This document shows positions 23,500-37,089 of a DNA stretch of 64,000 bases, one piece after another. A model generated the notes under the pieces. The model saw only the letters and a program-made list of their open reading frames with translations. It was not told the origin of the DNA and made no database searches. The first letter of the stretch is position 1. Every line of letters begins with the position of its first letter. A program made the translations under genes and the position numbers. Source of the stretch: Albula goreensis (taxonomy: Eukaryota; Chordata; Actinopteri; Albuliformes; Albulidae); assembly GCA_022829145.1 (NCBI GenBank), contig CM040755.1:16074063-16138062 (forward strand). Direction: 5' to 3'.

Positions 23500-23640
23500 C
23501 TTATTGGCTCTCCTGTTGAGCAATTGAGTCATTAAAGATGACATCATGTCATTGACAAAGAGACAGTCAGGCCCGATAAATAAAAAGGCAATGCATCTCC
23601 TTTTAAACCCCCACTTACATGCTTAAAAATTAATAAGTGT
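23500..23640. promoter_or_regulatory. Candidate conserved enhancer with AP-1 and CRE-like sites
   Basis: The stretch holds a consensus AP-1 site TGAGTCA at 23525-23531, a near-palindromic TGACATCATGTCA at 23539-23551, a SOX-type ACAAAG, and TTAATAA cores at the right end, in a mixed composition typical of vertebrate non-coding conserved DNA. Confidence 0.3.
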
Positions 23641-26600
23641 TTTTGAGCATGAAGGAGTTGTGTGAGCACTTTATGGGTCATTAGACATCAAAGTAAATAG
23701 TATTTCTAACCTTAAGCTGTGCAATATTTTACTGTGTGTGTGTGTGAATGATATGGTATGAAGTTCTCTATTTCATGGCACAATGCCTACAGGGCTTTGT
23801 GAAGACAGTCCCATTATACGTCCCCAGTTTCACAGAGTTGGTGTTATTAGAGTAATGCATAATCTTATGACTTATTCATACACAGAGAATTAGTTTTGAT
23901 TGAAAATACACTGGCTACATTATTTTGTGTGTGTGTGTGTGTTTGTGAAAAACTGTATCTTAATTTAGGTATATCCCTCTGTGTCTAGTTTCAGATTGTA
24001 CTGGATTTTTTTGGGACAATTGTACCAGTAAATGTTCATGCTTATTTATTTTACAGATGCATGACATTAATATTTGATATTGATTATTGGGAGGTGACTC
24101 AGCAAAAGGCCAGTCTATCAGATTTATTTCTGAAAGCATCTCAACAGTCAATGAAAAACTTGAAGGAATCCCACTGGATTTCACTGCTACCTTGATGTTT
24201 CTTTGCAACATATAAATTGGCTGCTGTCGTGAATGCATTACCATAGTAATAAAATGGGCTGTCCATTGCACAACTGCTTTAACATGTCTGCCCTAAGATG
24301 TGTACATTAAGGAATTAAACCTCACACCACCTATCTGAGCTTGAAATGTTATCCCCAGTCAAAAGATTGTCTCCATTTTTGATTAAAGCCAGGAGAATGA
24401 AATATGGTGTATCATGCATTAACATCATTCTGCCATGCTGTTGGCCTGTATGTGATTATTGGCGAGGTGAAGGATACTGTGCTGAGGAAACAGATGTGTT
24501 TAAAGGTGTTTATGTGGATGTGCTTTTATGAATACATTATGAATGGCTTTAAGAGCAACAGCAGAAACAAAAAATAATAATAATAATAACAGTTAATTCA
24601 TTGAATGGAATGTGTACTAAGTCTTGCGCAGACCTACATTGCAAACTTTGCTTCCATTTAAGAACAATTCAGTTTGCCAGTCTAGCAGTTAAATAAACCG
24701 CTGGAGTAATGAGGGTATAAAAGCCCATGACCACAGGCCAGGTACAGAGATTTAGATGTGAGAGGCCTTCAGGCTGGCCTTGAAGAACTAAAACTACTGA
24801 ATGATGATTGACAGCATGAAGGAAGCCACCATCTCAGGTGACCAAACCAATGAAGAGTCCTGTCAATCACAGTGTCCTGTCATTAAGCCACAGGCCCTGT
24901 ATTGGTCTGTCCAGGAAGCACCACAGTAGCAAGTGTGGGAGAAGATATTGTTTCCATCCCTGCCTAAATAACAGGGAATATGAAACAAGAAGACCATGTG
25001 GGCCTCTGCCTGAAAATTGACAAGGAACTCATTTGAACTCATTTTAAGTTTTGAGCAGAAAACTCTTCTTGTGTTCAATGACTTGTTTAAAGAAAAAAAT
25101 GACTCAGTCACAGCATGTTGTCTAGATTTTGGAACCATATTTCTTCCTGGCAAAAAAAACATTACAACATTGTTGCTAGGAGATATTGTTTTAAATTACA
25201 AAATGGATTGACTGACATTAAAATGTTAGTGTGGGATTTATGTGATCTTTTCAGTTACCTTTCCTTTAAGGGTTTATATGGTATCAGTTTGTATGGAAAA
25301 AAATCCATGAACACATAACTTTAAACGTGATGAGCTATCGAAAAAAATAATTGCGTCAAAATGTAACTTAATTGGACATGTGCAACTTGATCAGATTACA
25401 ATTTCCATTGACCTCAGGGGTGTGAACATTTGGTCACACTGTGACTGGTGTCGGCATGTACCTCACAAGTGTCTGGTTGCTCTTCTCCCTGCCGTCACTG
25501 GTCACATTAATCCTGCCATCAGAATCTCCAGTGAATACAAATGCGTTCACTGCTTGCACTGTCCATATCTTCTTGAATGAAAAATGCAATTAGCAAATAT
25601 GATCAGCTAGATATACAATGCAAAGATGCAGGTTGGTTGAAAGGCTCATTGGTATTCCATTAGCTCTAAAAGCCCATGGTATTCAAGTACATGTCTGATA
25701 TAGAGCAGCAAGATTTAAATAACTAAATAAATAAATAAGATGCATCATTACCAGGCCTGATCTGATCACTCTAAAATGCGGAGTGGATAATGATGTGCCC
25801 AATAAAGATATTAATAACATAATGCTTGTCCTGTGGTCAAACTGAAAAATAAATAAATAAAATAAAACCTAGTAAGACAAATTGATCATAAAAGGTAATA
25901 ACTGTGGAGTAGAAAGCAGGTGTTCCATCTCTTACAGCCCATAAACAATATTTGAGATATTCTTCTCTGAACACATGGATTTCCAAAACAGTAATCAAAG
26001 GACAGTATTCTCTGCAGAGCCATAAATGACACACATGACTGTTTTGAAATGTTTTCATTGTATGCTCCCGTATGAGCTGGGCCATATGTCCAACGATCTG
26101 GACTTGCAGAGGGGTTTTATGTAAAAAAAGCCAATCCCAGGTGTGCAACTATTCAAAGAACCTGCAAATATGACACTGCTAACTACTTTAACCTAGTACC
26201 ATTTTAAAGAGGGGTTGGCCCAATAAATATTACAACTCAGAACCTAGTCTTTGATTAATGAGCACTTGAGTGGTCAGTATGAGGTGGTGACTGCATGAAG
26301 CTGTATGGCCATACAATCATTAAAAAAACAATTATTTAACAGCTACACATTTAAAAAAAGGTATCCTGTTTAATCAGTCATTTTAAAATATTCATGAGAA
26401 CAGTATCAAGGAAGAAACTCAAAACCAAATTTTGATATTAAAATCTGAGACCATTTTGCCTAAGCATGAGCAGTCCCATGGCAATAGCTAATGGTTGAAC
26501 TGCATCCAGATCTAATGACAATTTTCACATTGGTATGAAGCTGCCAAATTTTCGTAAATAGAATAAAGAATATTAAATACTCCAGCAAACATTTATGTTT

Positions 26601-28564
26601 CATTTGACCAATATACTGTATTCATATTATATAGTAAAATATTATTTTACAATGGAACTGCAGAAGGAATGGTATAATTGCATCTTATAAAAAATGTATA
26701 CATTCAGAACAAGAGATATTTTAGTGTTTACTGGGCGTGAGTGGGGTTTATTGAATATTCATTGATAAATGTACTCTAAAAAATGAACTTTTGATATCAT
26801 GCAGGTGCAAAATTTAAAATATTGTTTGATGAATGCCAAAAACACCCTGAACCTATTCATTGACTGCTGACCAAACATTGAAATTTAGTAGGCAAGTGTT
26901 GTACACACTGCATCATGTGACTCAGCAAAGGGAATGTGGAGTGTCCTTGCCTTGCATGCTGACAGCAGCACAAAGTTTGCCAAAGGATTCATTAGATGAT
27001 TTCTATCAACTTAGCATGGAATGGGGTCACAGTTCTTTAAAGCTTGATAGCAGGGATTTTCATTTTGGTTGTAGTGTACACTACAAGACAAAACACTAGT
27101 GGCTTAACTTATTTGGTCAACTGTCTGTTTTGGAGTGACCAATTTATGCCATGGTAAAGCAAAAGAGGACATTAAGGAAATTTGATTATTATATTTTCTA
27201 GAAAATATTATTAGCATCATGATAGATGCATAACTTTACTTACTTGGTGCTATACTCTACTTTGAAAGCACATTTGGCATGTGTTTTCAGCAGTGAACCA
27301 CATTCGAAAGAATATAAATCATGCCCATGTAATTAGAATGCAATATGCATACTTTAATTATGTATCAAATTTGAATAATGCTTTTTGCTCATTACAGGGG
27401 TCTTGCTTTTTAAAACTCTTTTTTTTGTAAAGGATGAGGAAGTCTCCCAGATGACAGACCTCTGGGAGACTGTGCAGTTAGTGACTATCCAGCATGGACT
27501 ATATTAATCTGGGTTTATGCTGCAATAGTCAGCCATTATCTTACTCTTTGCCTTCATTTGAGGAAATTGTGTCCCCATACATAGAGGCCTGTCGGCAAAG
27601 CAAAATCTGGCTTGATATTTCAATATTTCATCATTCCCTGCCGGGGCACTGGTGGAGAGCGTAAACACTGATTTGCTATTCCAGTGATCTTTTTGAATGA
27701 TGGCTAAGGGGCCCAGAGACTGGCTCTGTGGGGCCAAGGATTCAGTCTGCTTTTTGAATCATAGTGTTAATTATAGATCAGTATCACAGTTATCTGTGTG
27801 TGTGTGTGTTTGTGTGCTGCTGGGGCCTCATGCCCAAACCAGTTCACTCTTATTCTAACAAATCCCTCTCGACCAGAACAGCTCCTCCTACTTTTCAACA
27901 GGTCCCAGGTCAGCTTGTGTGAGGGTTCAATAGGTCTGCTTTCTAATTCCACCATGTTCAGCCCAGGTTCCACGTCCTAACTGCTCTGCAGCTTTGAGAA
28001 CTCTTAGATTGTGTATTCATCACACACCATATTTGTTGTTTACAATAAAGGACAAAGGAAGTTGTGGTTTCTTTGAATCTGGCTGAGTGTTGGCTCCACA
28101 TGCTGATGCATAAAGACGTTATCAGTATTACTTGCATACTTCTAAACCACAGGTATAAAAGCAATAATTACTATGGTATATGCTTTTTAATTTCTGCTTC
28201 ATGAAATGACCTTCTTTAGTGTTTGGTTTTTTTCAGGTTTGAGGACAATTGTTATCTTTACAAACAGCAATGTGGTATGAATCATTTCTGTGATATCCAG
28301 TGCCAGGCTTTTCACGTTGAACGGAGACGTTTTGTTCCAAACTAATTTCTGTCCTGTGAAACCATAAAAAAAGCTATCTATGGCCAGCGGTTGAGAGCTG
28401 TGTAATTATTTCCATCACTCACTTGATAGAATTGACTGCAGTTTCTTGATGTGTCCTGTCACAGCGGCATAAGTCAAATTACACAAAGCATAATAACACC
28501 AATTACAGAGAGATAAAATGGGCATTTTATTCTAGTAAAAAAGACAGAAAAAAATGAGGTGCTA

Positions 28565-28970
28565 TGAAATCGCAAAGGCTGTAGTGGTCTGTGAAACCAA
28601 CGGGCGCATTGTGGCCTTGGGTTTCAATGGTGAATCTCTCTGATTAATTGTGGTCAGAGAGCGGTGCTTCATCGTGGAAAACAAAGAGAGACGGCAACAG
28701 AGTAAGTGCAGGAGAGGCAGAATGGCAGTGGCGGGGCTCGGCGGTGACAGCGGACGGGTGCGAAGAGGGAGGAAATTGCTCCGGCGATAACGAGGGAGAC
28801 TCAGGATGAAGGAAGGCGATCCGGCGCAGTAATTAAAACGGTGGATGATCGGCACGCTGTGGGGCTTGGGTTAAACACGGGCCATTATGGAGAATGTCAG
28901 AGGTGTGCTACGGCACCGTTCAGGAGGGAGACTGTCATTCGGCCGCCCGGACGTGATGGATGGAGCTCTG
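28565..28970. promoter_or_regulatory. Isolated CpG-dense block: orphan CpG island or developmental regulatory element
   Basis: By eye this ~400-bp block holds close to 30 CpG dinucleotides, several times the density of the flanks, with clusters at 28740-28830 (CTCGGCGGTGACAGCGGACG, CCGGCGATAACG, GGCGATCCGGCGC) and 28915-28955 (TTCGGCCGCCCGGACG). It also carries TAATTA-type cores (GATTAATTG, AGTAATTAAAACG) and a RUNX-like TGTGGT. It lies ~25 kb from the nearest gene found. Overlapping open frames exist on both strands, but none resembles a known protein. It could be the promoter of an unannotated transcript, including a lncRNA, or a developmental enhancer. Confidence 0.5.
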
Positions 28971-31900
28971 GGTCTGCATTATTAAACCCATTAAAGGGAC
29001 ATCTCCTCACCTCTTCTTATAAATCTCAGAATAAAATATTAATCTTCCTGTGTGCACTCTGTATGATATATGCAGGGAGGCTGTTTGTATTTTCTCAGTT
29101 CTGCCTGTTGTATATGGGCTAGTGTTTCATTTCAGAAAATTTAGCAAACGGCAGGAAGTTTTAGCGTGGGATGCGCACATGGATGGGGGACAGGAGCTGC
29201 TTAGTGCTTGGGAGGTGGGTGGGAAGTGTGGGTGGAGTTGAAGTTTAAAAGGTACTGAGCAACAAGGAGAAGTCCTGTTGCTATGATGGGATACTGTTGT
29301 TGCTCTGTCACATTTCATTCTCTCTTCAGAGCAATCTGTTGTGAGCTGTCCCTGGAATTTTATACCATTTATTCATGCCAACACTTCAAAATTTAACATT
29401 CTATAATATTTTAATAAAAAATCTGGGTGAATTTGTATCATCATTAGAACTGTTTAACATTTCCTTGAATGCCAAGCAGGTCTCTGACAGTGCTTGAATG
29501 AAGGACTGCACTGATTTTGTACCTATAAAAGCTGCAAAAAGACAGTTTGATGTCACTTTTTTTTTTTTTTTTCATTGTGCTCAGACTGCTTGATTAAATG
29601 AGCTTGATATTGCTGTTGTTTTTTTATTTAAATAAAACACGAGATGGGATTGCTGAGTGGCAGTACAGTTAAATGCTGAATGAAAATATACTCACAGACA
29701 CACACAAAAAAATGAACAGCAATACAATGTATAGTTTTATCACCTGTTGTGAAGAGAAGCAAAGCTTCACATACCTTTATGTTCATGTATATGCGGTCAC
29801 CTGAAAAGTAAGATATTTGCCATAGAATTTTATGGAGTGGAAATGGTTAAGGCTGTGGAATGAGGGATGGTGCTTTCATCACTTGAGCACTCTCTATGCT
29901 TGGGATGAGTCAGAGGAGCAGGTTGCGGGGGCACAGGAAATGTATTTGGATCAGAAAAATGCAGCGTACAATTTGAATACTCCCACCAACTTAGACATTT
30001 AATGCATTTGTGTGTATGTTCCTAAAGCTTATATTTATCCTTTCCCAACATTAGAGGAATATACATCATTCTCTACAGTATACTTTAGATACTGCAGTTG
30101 TTTAGAGGTACATTTACTTACAAAGAGTTTTAGTTAAAAAAAAAAACAAAAACAGTTCTCCCATATGTTTGAAATGTTTGATCATTGTATATGGTCCTTA
30201 AATAATACTAACACAAAATGTACCAGGTAAATTTGCAGCGCGCAGTTTATTGTCATTAGGTAGAAATGACATTGTGTGCTGCAACTCATGTGTTCTGATC
30301 TGCTGCTGTGCTTTTTATTTAGGATGAGGTAGATTGTTGATGAATTGTGAGAACTAGGTTGCTGCCCTTTGAGTGTTTTGTTGGCAGATCAGGAGTTCAT
30401 CTCCTCGACAGTGATGTTGCTGCGAACCCGGAGGTAGCTGCATGAATAAACAACAGTCCCTGTAAGCACTGTGAGTGGGAGTAGGCAACTGTGTGTGCGT
30501 GTGTGTGTGTGCTTCCTGCCATGTCCACCACTCTGAATCATCAGGAGAGGGAAGGACAGGCGTCTCTGTGTATGAGCGCAACATGTGTGAATGTGTGTAT
30601 TTGCATGTTTACTTAGTTAACATTGAGCAGGATTTCATGCAGAGCATACACATTTAAGACCTTGTATCATTCTTTGTTTCTAAGCAACCTGATGAGTAGT
30701 ACACCACTTACAGCAAATCAGCAGGACAGACTCACTCTCAAGGTATCAGAGGAAGACTTTCAGAGTACCTATGTTGAATATGAGAAAGCTAGAACTCCAT
30801 ATGGTAGAGTAAATGGTAAGCACAAACATCATGAACAGGATTGTGAGGCTGAGTTTGATTATGTGAAATTTCAACAGAACTGTTATGCATACGAGAGCAG
30901 TCTGCCTTAGAACACAACAGGTATAATTGGGTTCCTGCTAGTTTAGCCCTGAATCTAATCAATCTGTCTCCCCTCTGAGAAGCACCCACTTCCTTATCAA
31001 TCTTTCTGAGAATGGCGGAATATGATTAATTGGTTGTTTGATACTGTGCAAGGTGCTGCTGAGCATCATAGTGAACCTGTGGCAGTCACAGCCTCATTAT
31101 GAGGTATGTGTGCTTTGGGAAGCCAGAAATGTCTTCTTCTGTCCAACACTGGGCCCACTTACATGTGCTTCCTGCCATTAAAGCTATGCATCAAACAGTC
31201 TGCTGTTCCCAACTGTGATAATCTGTCCATAATGCAAATTTAAATAAACTGTTGTGATCTTTGAGATTACCTGTGTATCTCAGCTATGTGAGAATAGAGG
31301 CAAGATTATAAGAGACTATTTGATCCACTTTTATTCTACCTCTATTCTGTAACTTCAGAAATGACAGTTTTTGGAAATGCAGGACTTTCTTGCTTTTTTC
31401 TGTGTTTTTAAAAGACATGCATGACTTTCTGCCGCCGGAGATGTGGCCACTCTCCTTTTGGGTGTCGTAAAGGTAAAGTCGGTGCACACTGACTGATATA
31501 AAACAATCAGCAGCCATCTAGGAGTCCCTGTGGTAAGAACTTAGTTTCCTGGGTCTGGAACTCACGTGCATCATTTATGATTTGAGACTACCCATTACAA
31601 ACGAGTCCCCACTATAAATACTGTCTGATTTTGCCACTGGCAGGAAAAGATGGACGTTATGTAACCCACAACCCATTACCAACCAAAAAAACCATCTTCC
31701 CGGCATTCCACAGAACCTCCAAAGATTCCTTTGTTCACCTATGGCTCCTGGGAGAGTCATAAGCCAGTCAACCACAGATGCATTACAAAATGCTAACCTG
31801 ATAAACATTTGAAACCACTGGCACCAGGAAAAGTACTTCATAGCTCCAAATTGCTCATGAAGTCATCCCGTAACAAAATAGCACCCTGTATAATGGCTCG

Positions 31901-32329
31901 ATTAGGTCAAAGGTGAAGATGTGCATTATTTTGGTGGTAAAATGGCATTAGTGGGTTGGCATAACACAGCCACCAGAGAAATTCATTCTGGATGAAAAGT
32001 AACTGCATTAAGAAAATGCAACTAAATGGGTGTGGTATGAAACAAACACTGACTTCCTTAATGCTCTCCTGGGTTGTGTTTCCTCTCCTTTGCATTTTTC
32101 TTAAAGCTATGGTTTGGAAAGTCAATTACCATGCCTATTTGTTTAGTTGCGCAATATTGGATGGGTTTAATGCACTTTGAACTTATGCACTTATGAACCA
32201 CAGCTTTGTTTGTCAATACTTACAGGGTGCAGGGTGGCCCATTTGTTTTATAAATGGAAGCTCAGAGTCAAAACTGGACATCGATTCCTGTGCCCTAAAT
32301 GGAAATTTGGTAAGCAATTGAACATTACT
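28971..32329. other. Non-coding stretch
   Basis: No known gene. It contains a T16 run at 29557-29572, a short GT run near 30495 and a coding-like frame at 30692-30910 discussed as a finding. Confidence 0.5.
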
Positions 32330-32337
32330 TTAAAACG

Positions 32338-33262
32338 TATGGTGGCCGAGACATGCAAAGCAACTACAAATCCCCAAAACATGACGACATCACAGAAATG
32401 CGCTGCAACTTGCAAAAACACATTAACAGAAACGCGCTGCATTTTTTAAAAACCACAACGAAAGCGTTTCCTTGGGATTGATATTCGGGTGGTACCACCT
32501 TCGAATTTAGTAGTTAAATCGGTCGGCTGAATTCACAGTTTTGATCTGGAAGTGACATCAGGAGGTGGTGTTAAATAAAAATAAATTATTTATATAAATT
32601 ATATGAATACATTATATTAATTATATTAGTACATTTGATTTATTGTTTTAAATATATACGTTTTGTATCACTCATTTGAGTAATAGAATGTTTTTTTACT
32701 TGTCGTGTGTTTATTGTGCATACTCATAATACTAGAGAGCCTAGTGTTAGCTTTAGTTAATCCCAATGTGACGTTAGCTAGTTAGATAAGTAAACTAGCA
32801 AAGGTGAGTTCTAATCAGGAACAATTACTGTAGCACTATAGGTGGTGATTGGTAACGTGTCTGCAAAAGGGTTTTATTCATGTTTTAGTAAATTAAAGTT
32901 GCACTAACTTGTATGCAAGTGTACACAGCTTCGGGTTTTTGTCACAGGTTAGGGTAAAACCTGGAATGTTCCACGCACAATTACCAAACTTGTGCCTACG
33001 TGTACATACAGCTATAGCACACAGTTCTGTAAACATCCTTATTTCTTTCATTGTCCCGATGTCACTGTCCGACAAAGCTGTGAATCCAGGCGATTTAACA
33101 GCTAAATTCAAGGCTGGTACCACCAGAATAGCAGTCATAAGGAAACACTTCCGTTGTGGTTCTTAGAAAATGCAGCGCGTGTGTGTTAATGTGTTTTTGC
33201 AAGTTGCAGGGAATGTCGTCATGTTGTAGGGATTTGTAGTTGCTTTGCATTTCTCGGCCACC
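32338..33262. mobile_element. Non-autonomous DNA transposon with ~150-bp terminal inverted repeats
   Basis: The left arm (32341 to about 32497, starting GGTGGCCGAGACATGCAAAG) is matched on the other strand by the right arm (33262 back to about 33106, GGTGGCCGAGAAATGCAAAG) with scattered mismatches and a few small gaps. Both arms end near GGTGGTACC. The flanks share an 8-bp near-duplication, TTAAAACG (32330-32337) and GTAAAACG (33263-33270), which fits an 8-bp target site as in hAT elements. Three extra bases (TAT, 32338-32340) on the left have no partner on the right. The interior (~600 bp) is AT-rich with no transposase, so the element must have been moved in trans. The family is not recognised. 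Confidence 0.8.
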
Positions 33263-33270
33263 GTAAAACG

Positions 33271-36200
33271 GCATTGAACCAATGAATCAATAACAAATGC
33301 TGGCAAAAGGTTAAGAAAACAAGCAAAGAAAAGAAAAAGAGCAGTATTAAAAAATGAAGGTGGGACAAGATTGTTTTCGGACAAATTCGCTTGCGGAGAC
33401 AGTGTCTTTGATTTTTTGCTGGTTAGAATTATATTATTGATTTGAAAAGGCTGCCTGACAATACGTTTCTGCCATGGCCCTTGGAGAAAGCCCCACACCG
33501 TGTGAGCGAGGGTCTGTCTGCAGAAATAGAAAGACTCCCCAATCAATTCTGCAGGCACCGCTCACTGGGAACAGCAGGAGATCCTTCAGGAACAACCTAT
33601 AAGAGACATTGTAATTGCCTGATGCATTAGATAAATGGCATTTACTGCTATGGAAACGACTGCAACCTGGCTGTAGGTTGCTTGCTGAGCCTGTGGCTAG
33701 CTTGTATTTATAGGCATCTCTTGCACCTTTCTGTGTAATTTCCCCCTTCTTCCAGTAATGCATACTTGGCAATAGAGAACATTTAGACCCCTGTTTATAG
33801 TGCCTTCACCCTTCCATTTTATTTCATTACACCCAGACTGTATAGAAGGGGCACAAACTTCTGTAATTCAGAGTGCTCAGAGGTGTTGTTGCTGACCCAG
33901 GCTCTGGGCAGCCCACTGCTTGCCACAGCAGCAAGGCATGATGGGAACTCTGTGGGCTGATGGGTGCACTGTTACTCTACATCCTGGCAGCACTATCACT
34001 CATGGCTAAAGATGATAGAGAAAAATGAGACTGCTTTGGGCTGTTGGTTCAGCACTGAGGTAAATGATGCAGCTTGCAGCTGACAGAGAAAATATTTGAG
34101 TTGTCTTCATTGCAGGAGGGAAGAGGATAACAGTGCCCACAAACTGCTCTCTGCCCATTCTCACAAGTTTCTACAACATTTTGATTTTGCACAGTGAAAA
34201 AATGTGCCTTTTAGGATTATCGTGGTCCTTTAATGTTTTTGTAATCGTTTTTGACCAAACAGCTTTTCTAAATTGAAAGAAAAAATATCCCTTCCTCTCT
34301 CCCTCAGCTATTGAATTATTAATACAATATTTATGAGGAAGCAGTCATCTATCCCATGTCTTTGTCATAGTAATAGCACTTTTACCAGCACACCATTGTC
34401 ATTTTTATATTGCTTATGGGACCATTTCCAATGCAATTTACAGAGCGTGAATGCTATCAGATCATAATTAGTTCTATGTAACATCTAAATGCAACAACTC
34501 TGTTTAGTAGCCAATCTGAGCAAAGAAAAACACATAATGCCCATTACAAGCACAGTTAATGGCTCTTAGCAGACCTATTAATTAAACACACAGAGTGGCC
34601 TAACAATGGAACACTTACTTCTATACCCACTTCCCCTGCCCTGCAGTATATATGATTAATGAACAGTTTCTCCCTCCAAGGGTTTTAATTTCTATACTGT
34701 TTTTTCCTGTTACGTTTCTTCATTCATTGCATTTTACATTTAGGACTAACCTATGACGTTTGTTAACTGCAGTTGAAAAGCTGCTGTTGCTATGCCATTA
34801 CAACTTTCAAGGTCAGAGGGGGCTCCCTCTCTTTGCTCAGATCTTTCTGTGTGAAGAGTCTTAACTCTCCCTTGGACTTTTTGCTCCAACTGTAAAGATG
34901 ATCTCATGCCCAAACAGCCTTATGAATCATCCTCTGCTACATTTCAAAAGGGAATACAATTGTCCAGTGATATCTATTGAAAGAGAGCGGCAATGGCAGA
35001 TGAAATCTCAATGACATCTAATCATCATGACAAAGAGCCCTAATTCAGTTTTGCAGCAAAAATAGTCATGACTTCCCCTCAGTCTTCATTTATTTCAGTG
35101 GATTTTAAAGGTCTCAAATGGACATATGCTGCTAAAACATCTCTAATGTGGTATGCACCTGGGTGTTGCACAGTAGCCATATCAGGTCAGAAAATTCATC
35201 AGCTGCAATAGAGGGACAAGGATTTAATAGCCCAATTACAATAAGGGAAGAATGGATGGCCAGGCTGGGAATTTGTCCAGGGCATCAGCTTTCTCTGCAG
35301 CTCCTTATAATCAGTGCCATGGGATTACACCTCAGGCCAAGCAAACAATGCTTTAACACTTCATCCACAGATGGCACCTCCTCTGGACAGTGTCCCAAAC
35401 ACTGCTCTCAGCAATAGCTTCTAATTTGTTTTAGAAGAGCAATACTTGTTTTAATTAAATCCATGAGCATCCTTGCCTACCCCAGAGATCTAACGTCTAA
35501 ATAATCAAAATCATCCCTCATTAGTTTTAGCCTTTTGGTAAAGGACAAGGTGATGATGTGGCCTAAGGCTAAATTATTGCTAGTGCATTCAAACTACTTC
35601 AAGGGTTTTCTGTCAGTTTTTCTCTATGATAGTCAATTGATCATCATTGTTTTCAATGTATATATTATTACTGACCAAACAAACCTTGAAGCTCTCTTAC
35701 AGAGCCAACAATATACATTACTGTTTAGTTTAAAAACAATAATACTATCAATTTGAAATATATCTATTAATCTGTATTGAAGAAATTAACATGGGCAAAC
35801 CCTGTACACCCACATCCAATGTTAACACAAAAATGGCAAGGTGCTGTCTGTTTGGCTCTGAAACTTTCTGATTAGCGGCAAATACACTGTAACATTTAAC
35901 ACTGGTATATCCTGCTTCTGTATGTTCCATTATTGTATAAATCCATTGATGTTTAAATGCCACAACGTACCTCCAAGACCCAATGATAAAGATAGTTGCA
36001 GTAAGGCTGTGGTTAATTCAGTTAAGTTTGAATATTAGGTCTGAGACCCCTAAACCAAAAAAGGTGCCAAACTAAAATGAAAGTGGTTAATCTGGAGTTT
36101 GAGAGCCTCATCCATCACAGGGAATAATCACACAGCTTACCTGAAAAGGTTTAAAGCTGCATTCAAAGCAGAGTCTTGTCTGCACTCCCAGTTTCACTAT

Positions 36201-37089
36201 TAACATAATAAATCCATAGGAATTCTGTCTTGAGAGCCGTAAGATCCGTTCTTCTGCAGTAATGTAAATTATCTGGACTACAAAAGATAAGTCTTCAGCT
36301 ATCACAGACACTTGATTTATCCCAAATACATTGCAAGATGGTAAGGATACCAAAAGTATACGTCCATTAGTAGTGACTAATCAATTAAAAATTAATTGAG
36401 TACATTATAATAATACTTGAAAATTTGACTTCTCACATCACACCAAATTTGCTCCTTTAAATCAAAGCTGTGTGAACAGTTTTGGTTGTACTGGTACCGC
36501 AATCACTGGCCAAGCATTTTCAACTGTAAGCTCATTTGACCCTTATGAGAAAAGGACTTACAGAGGATTGTTATATTGTTATAACTGTCAATGCAATGCA
36601 TGCAAAGCAGGGTGAAAGCACTGTGAAGTGTTATGAGATAACTGAAATACTGTAGAAGTGGCTGTGGCATTCCTGCTGGCCCTTTTTTGGCTGGTTAGTG
36701 TCAGCTCTCAGATGCCCTGCTCAGTCTCTCCCCATGCATGTCGAAAAGGTCTGCAGACGCTCCAACCAGCCAAAAGGCTGGCTTCCGCCACTCCAGCCTG
36801 GCACAGACAAATGGCTGCAGAGCCAAGCCACAAGGGCAATGGCACGCTGGCATCTCTTTAACCTGGGCCAGCTCCATTTGACCGAACAGTTTAGCGTGTA
36901 TTGCCCACAGAAAGACTTGTGATTGCACTGTAAATAACCCTGCACTGTTTTGCGGATCACATGATCACATCATGAATCAAAGGCGTTTTGCCAGAAATGT
37001 TAGTTGCTGTTTGATACATTATTCTCTTTGTTTTTCTATTTTAGATTGTTATTTTAAATTCCAATCAAACACAGACATATAATAATATA
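33271..37089. other. Non-coding stretch
   Basis: No gene or transposon is recognised. Parts near 34290-34720 and 35040-35430 have mixed composition with TAAT cores, as in conserved non-coding DNA, but nothing diagnostic. Confidence 0.5.

Larger units (their letters stand above)
17851..28560. other. Non-coding stretch
   Basis: No exon of a known gene is recognised. Overlapping minus-strand frames of 155-160 codons at 18467-19143 run through a TG microsatellite and are treated as chance. A coding-like frame at 23042-23236 (minus) is discussed as a finding. A weak tRNA-SINE-like head lies at 22252-22335 and a regulatory candidate at 23500-23640. AAAT-type microsatellites lie at 25718-25738 and 25845-25866. 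Confidence 0.5.
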
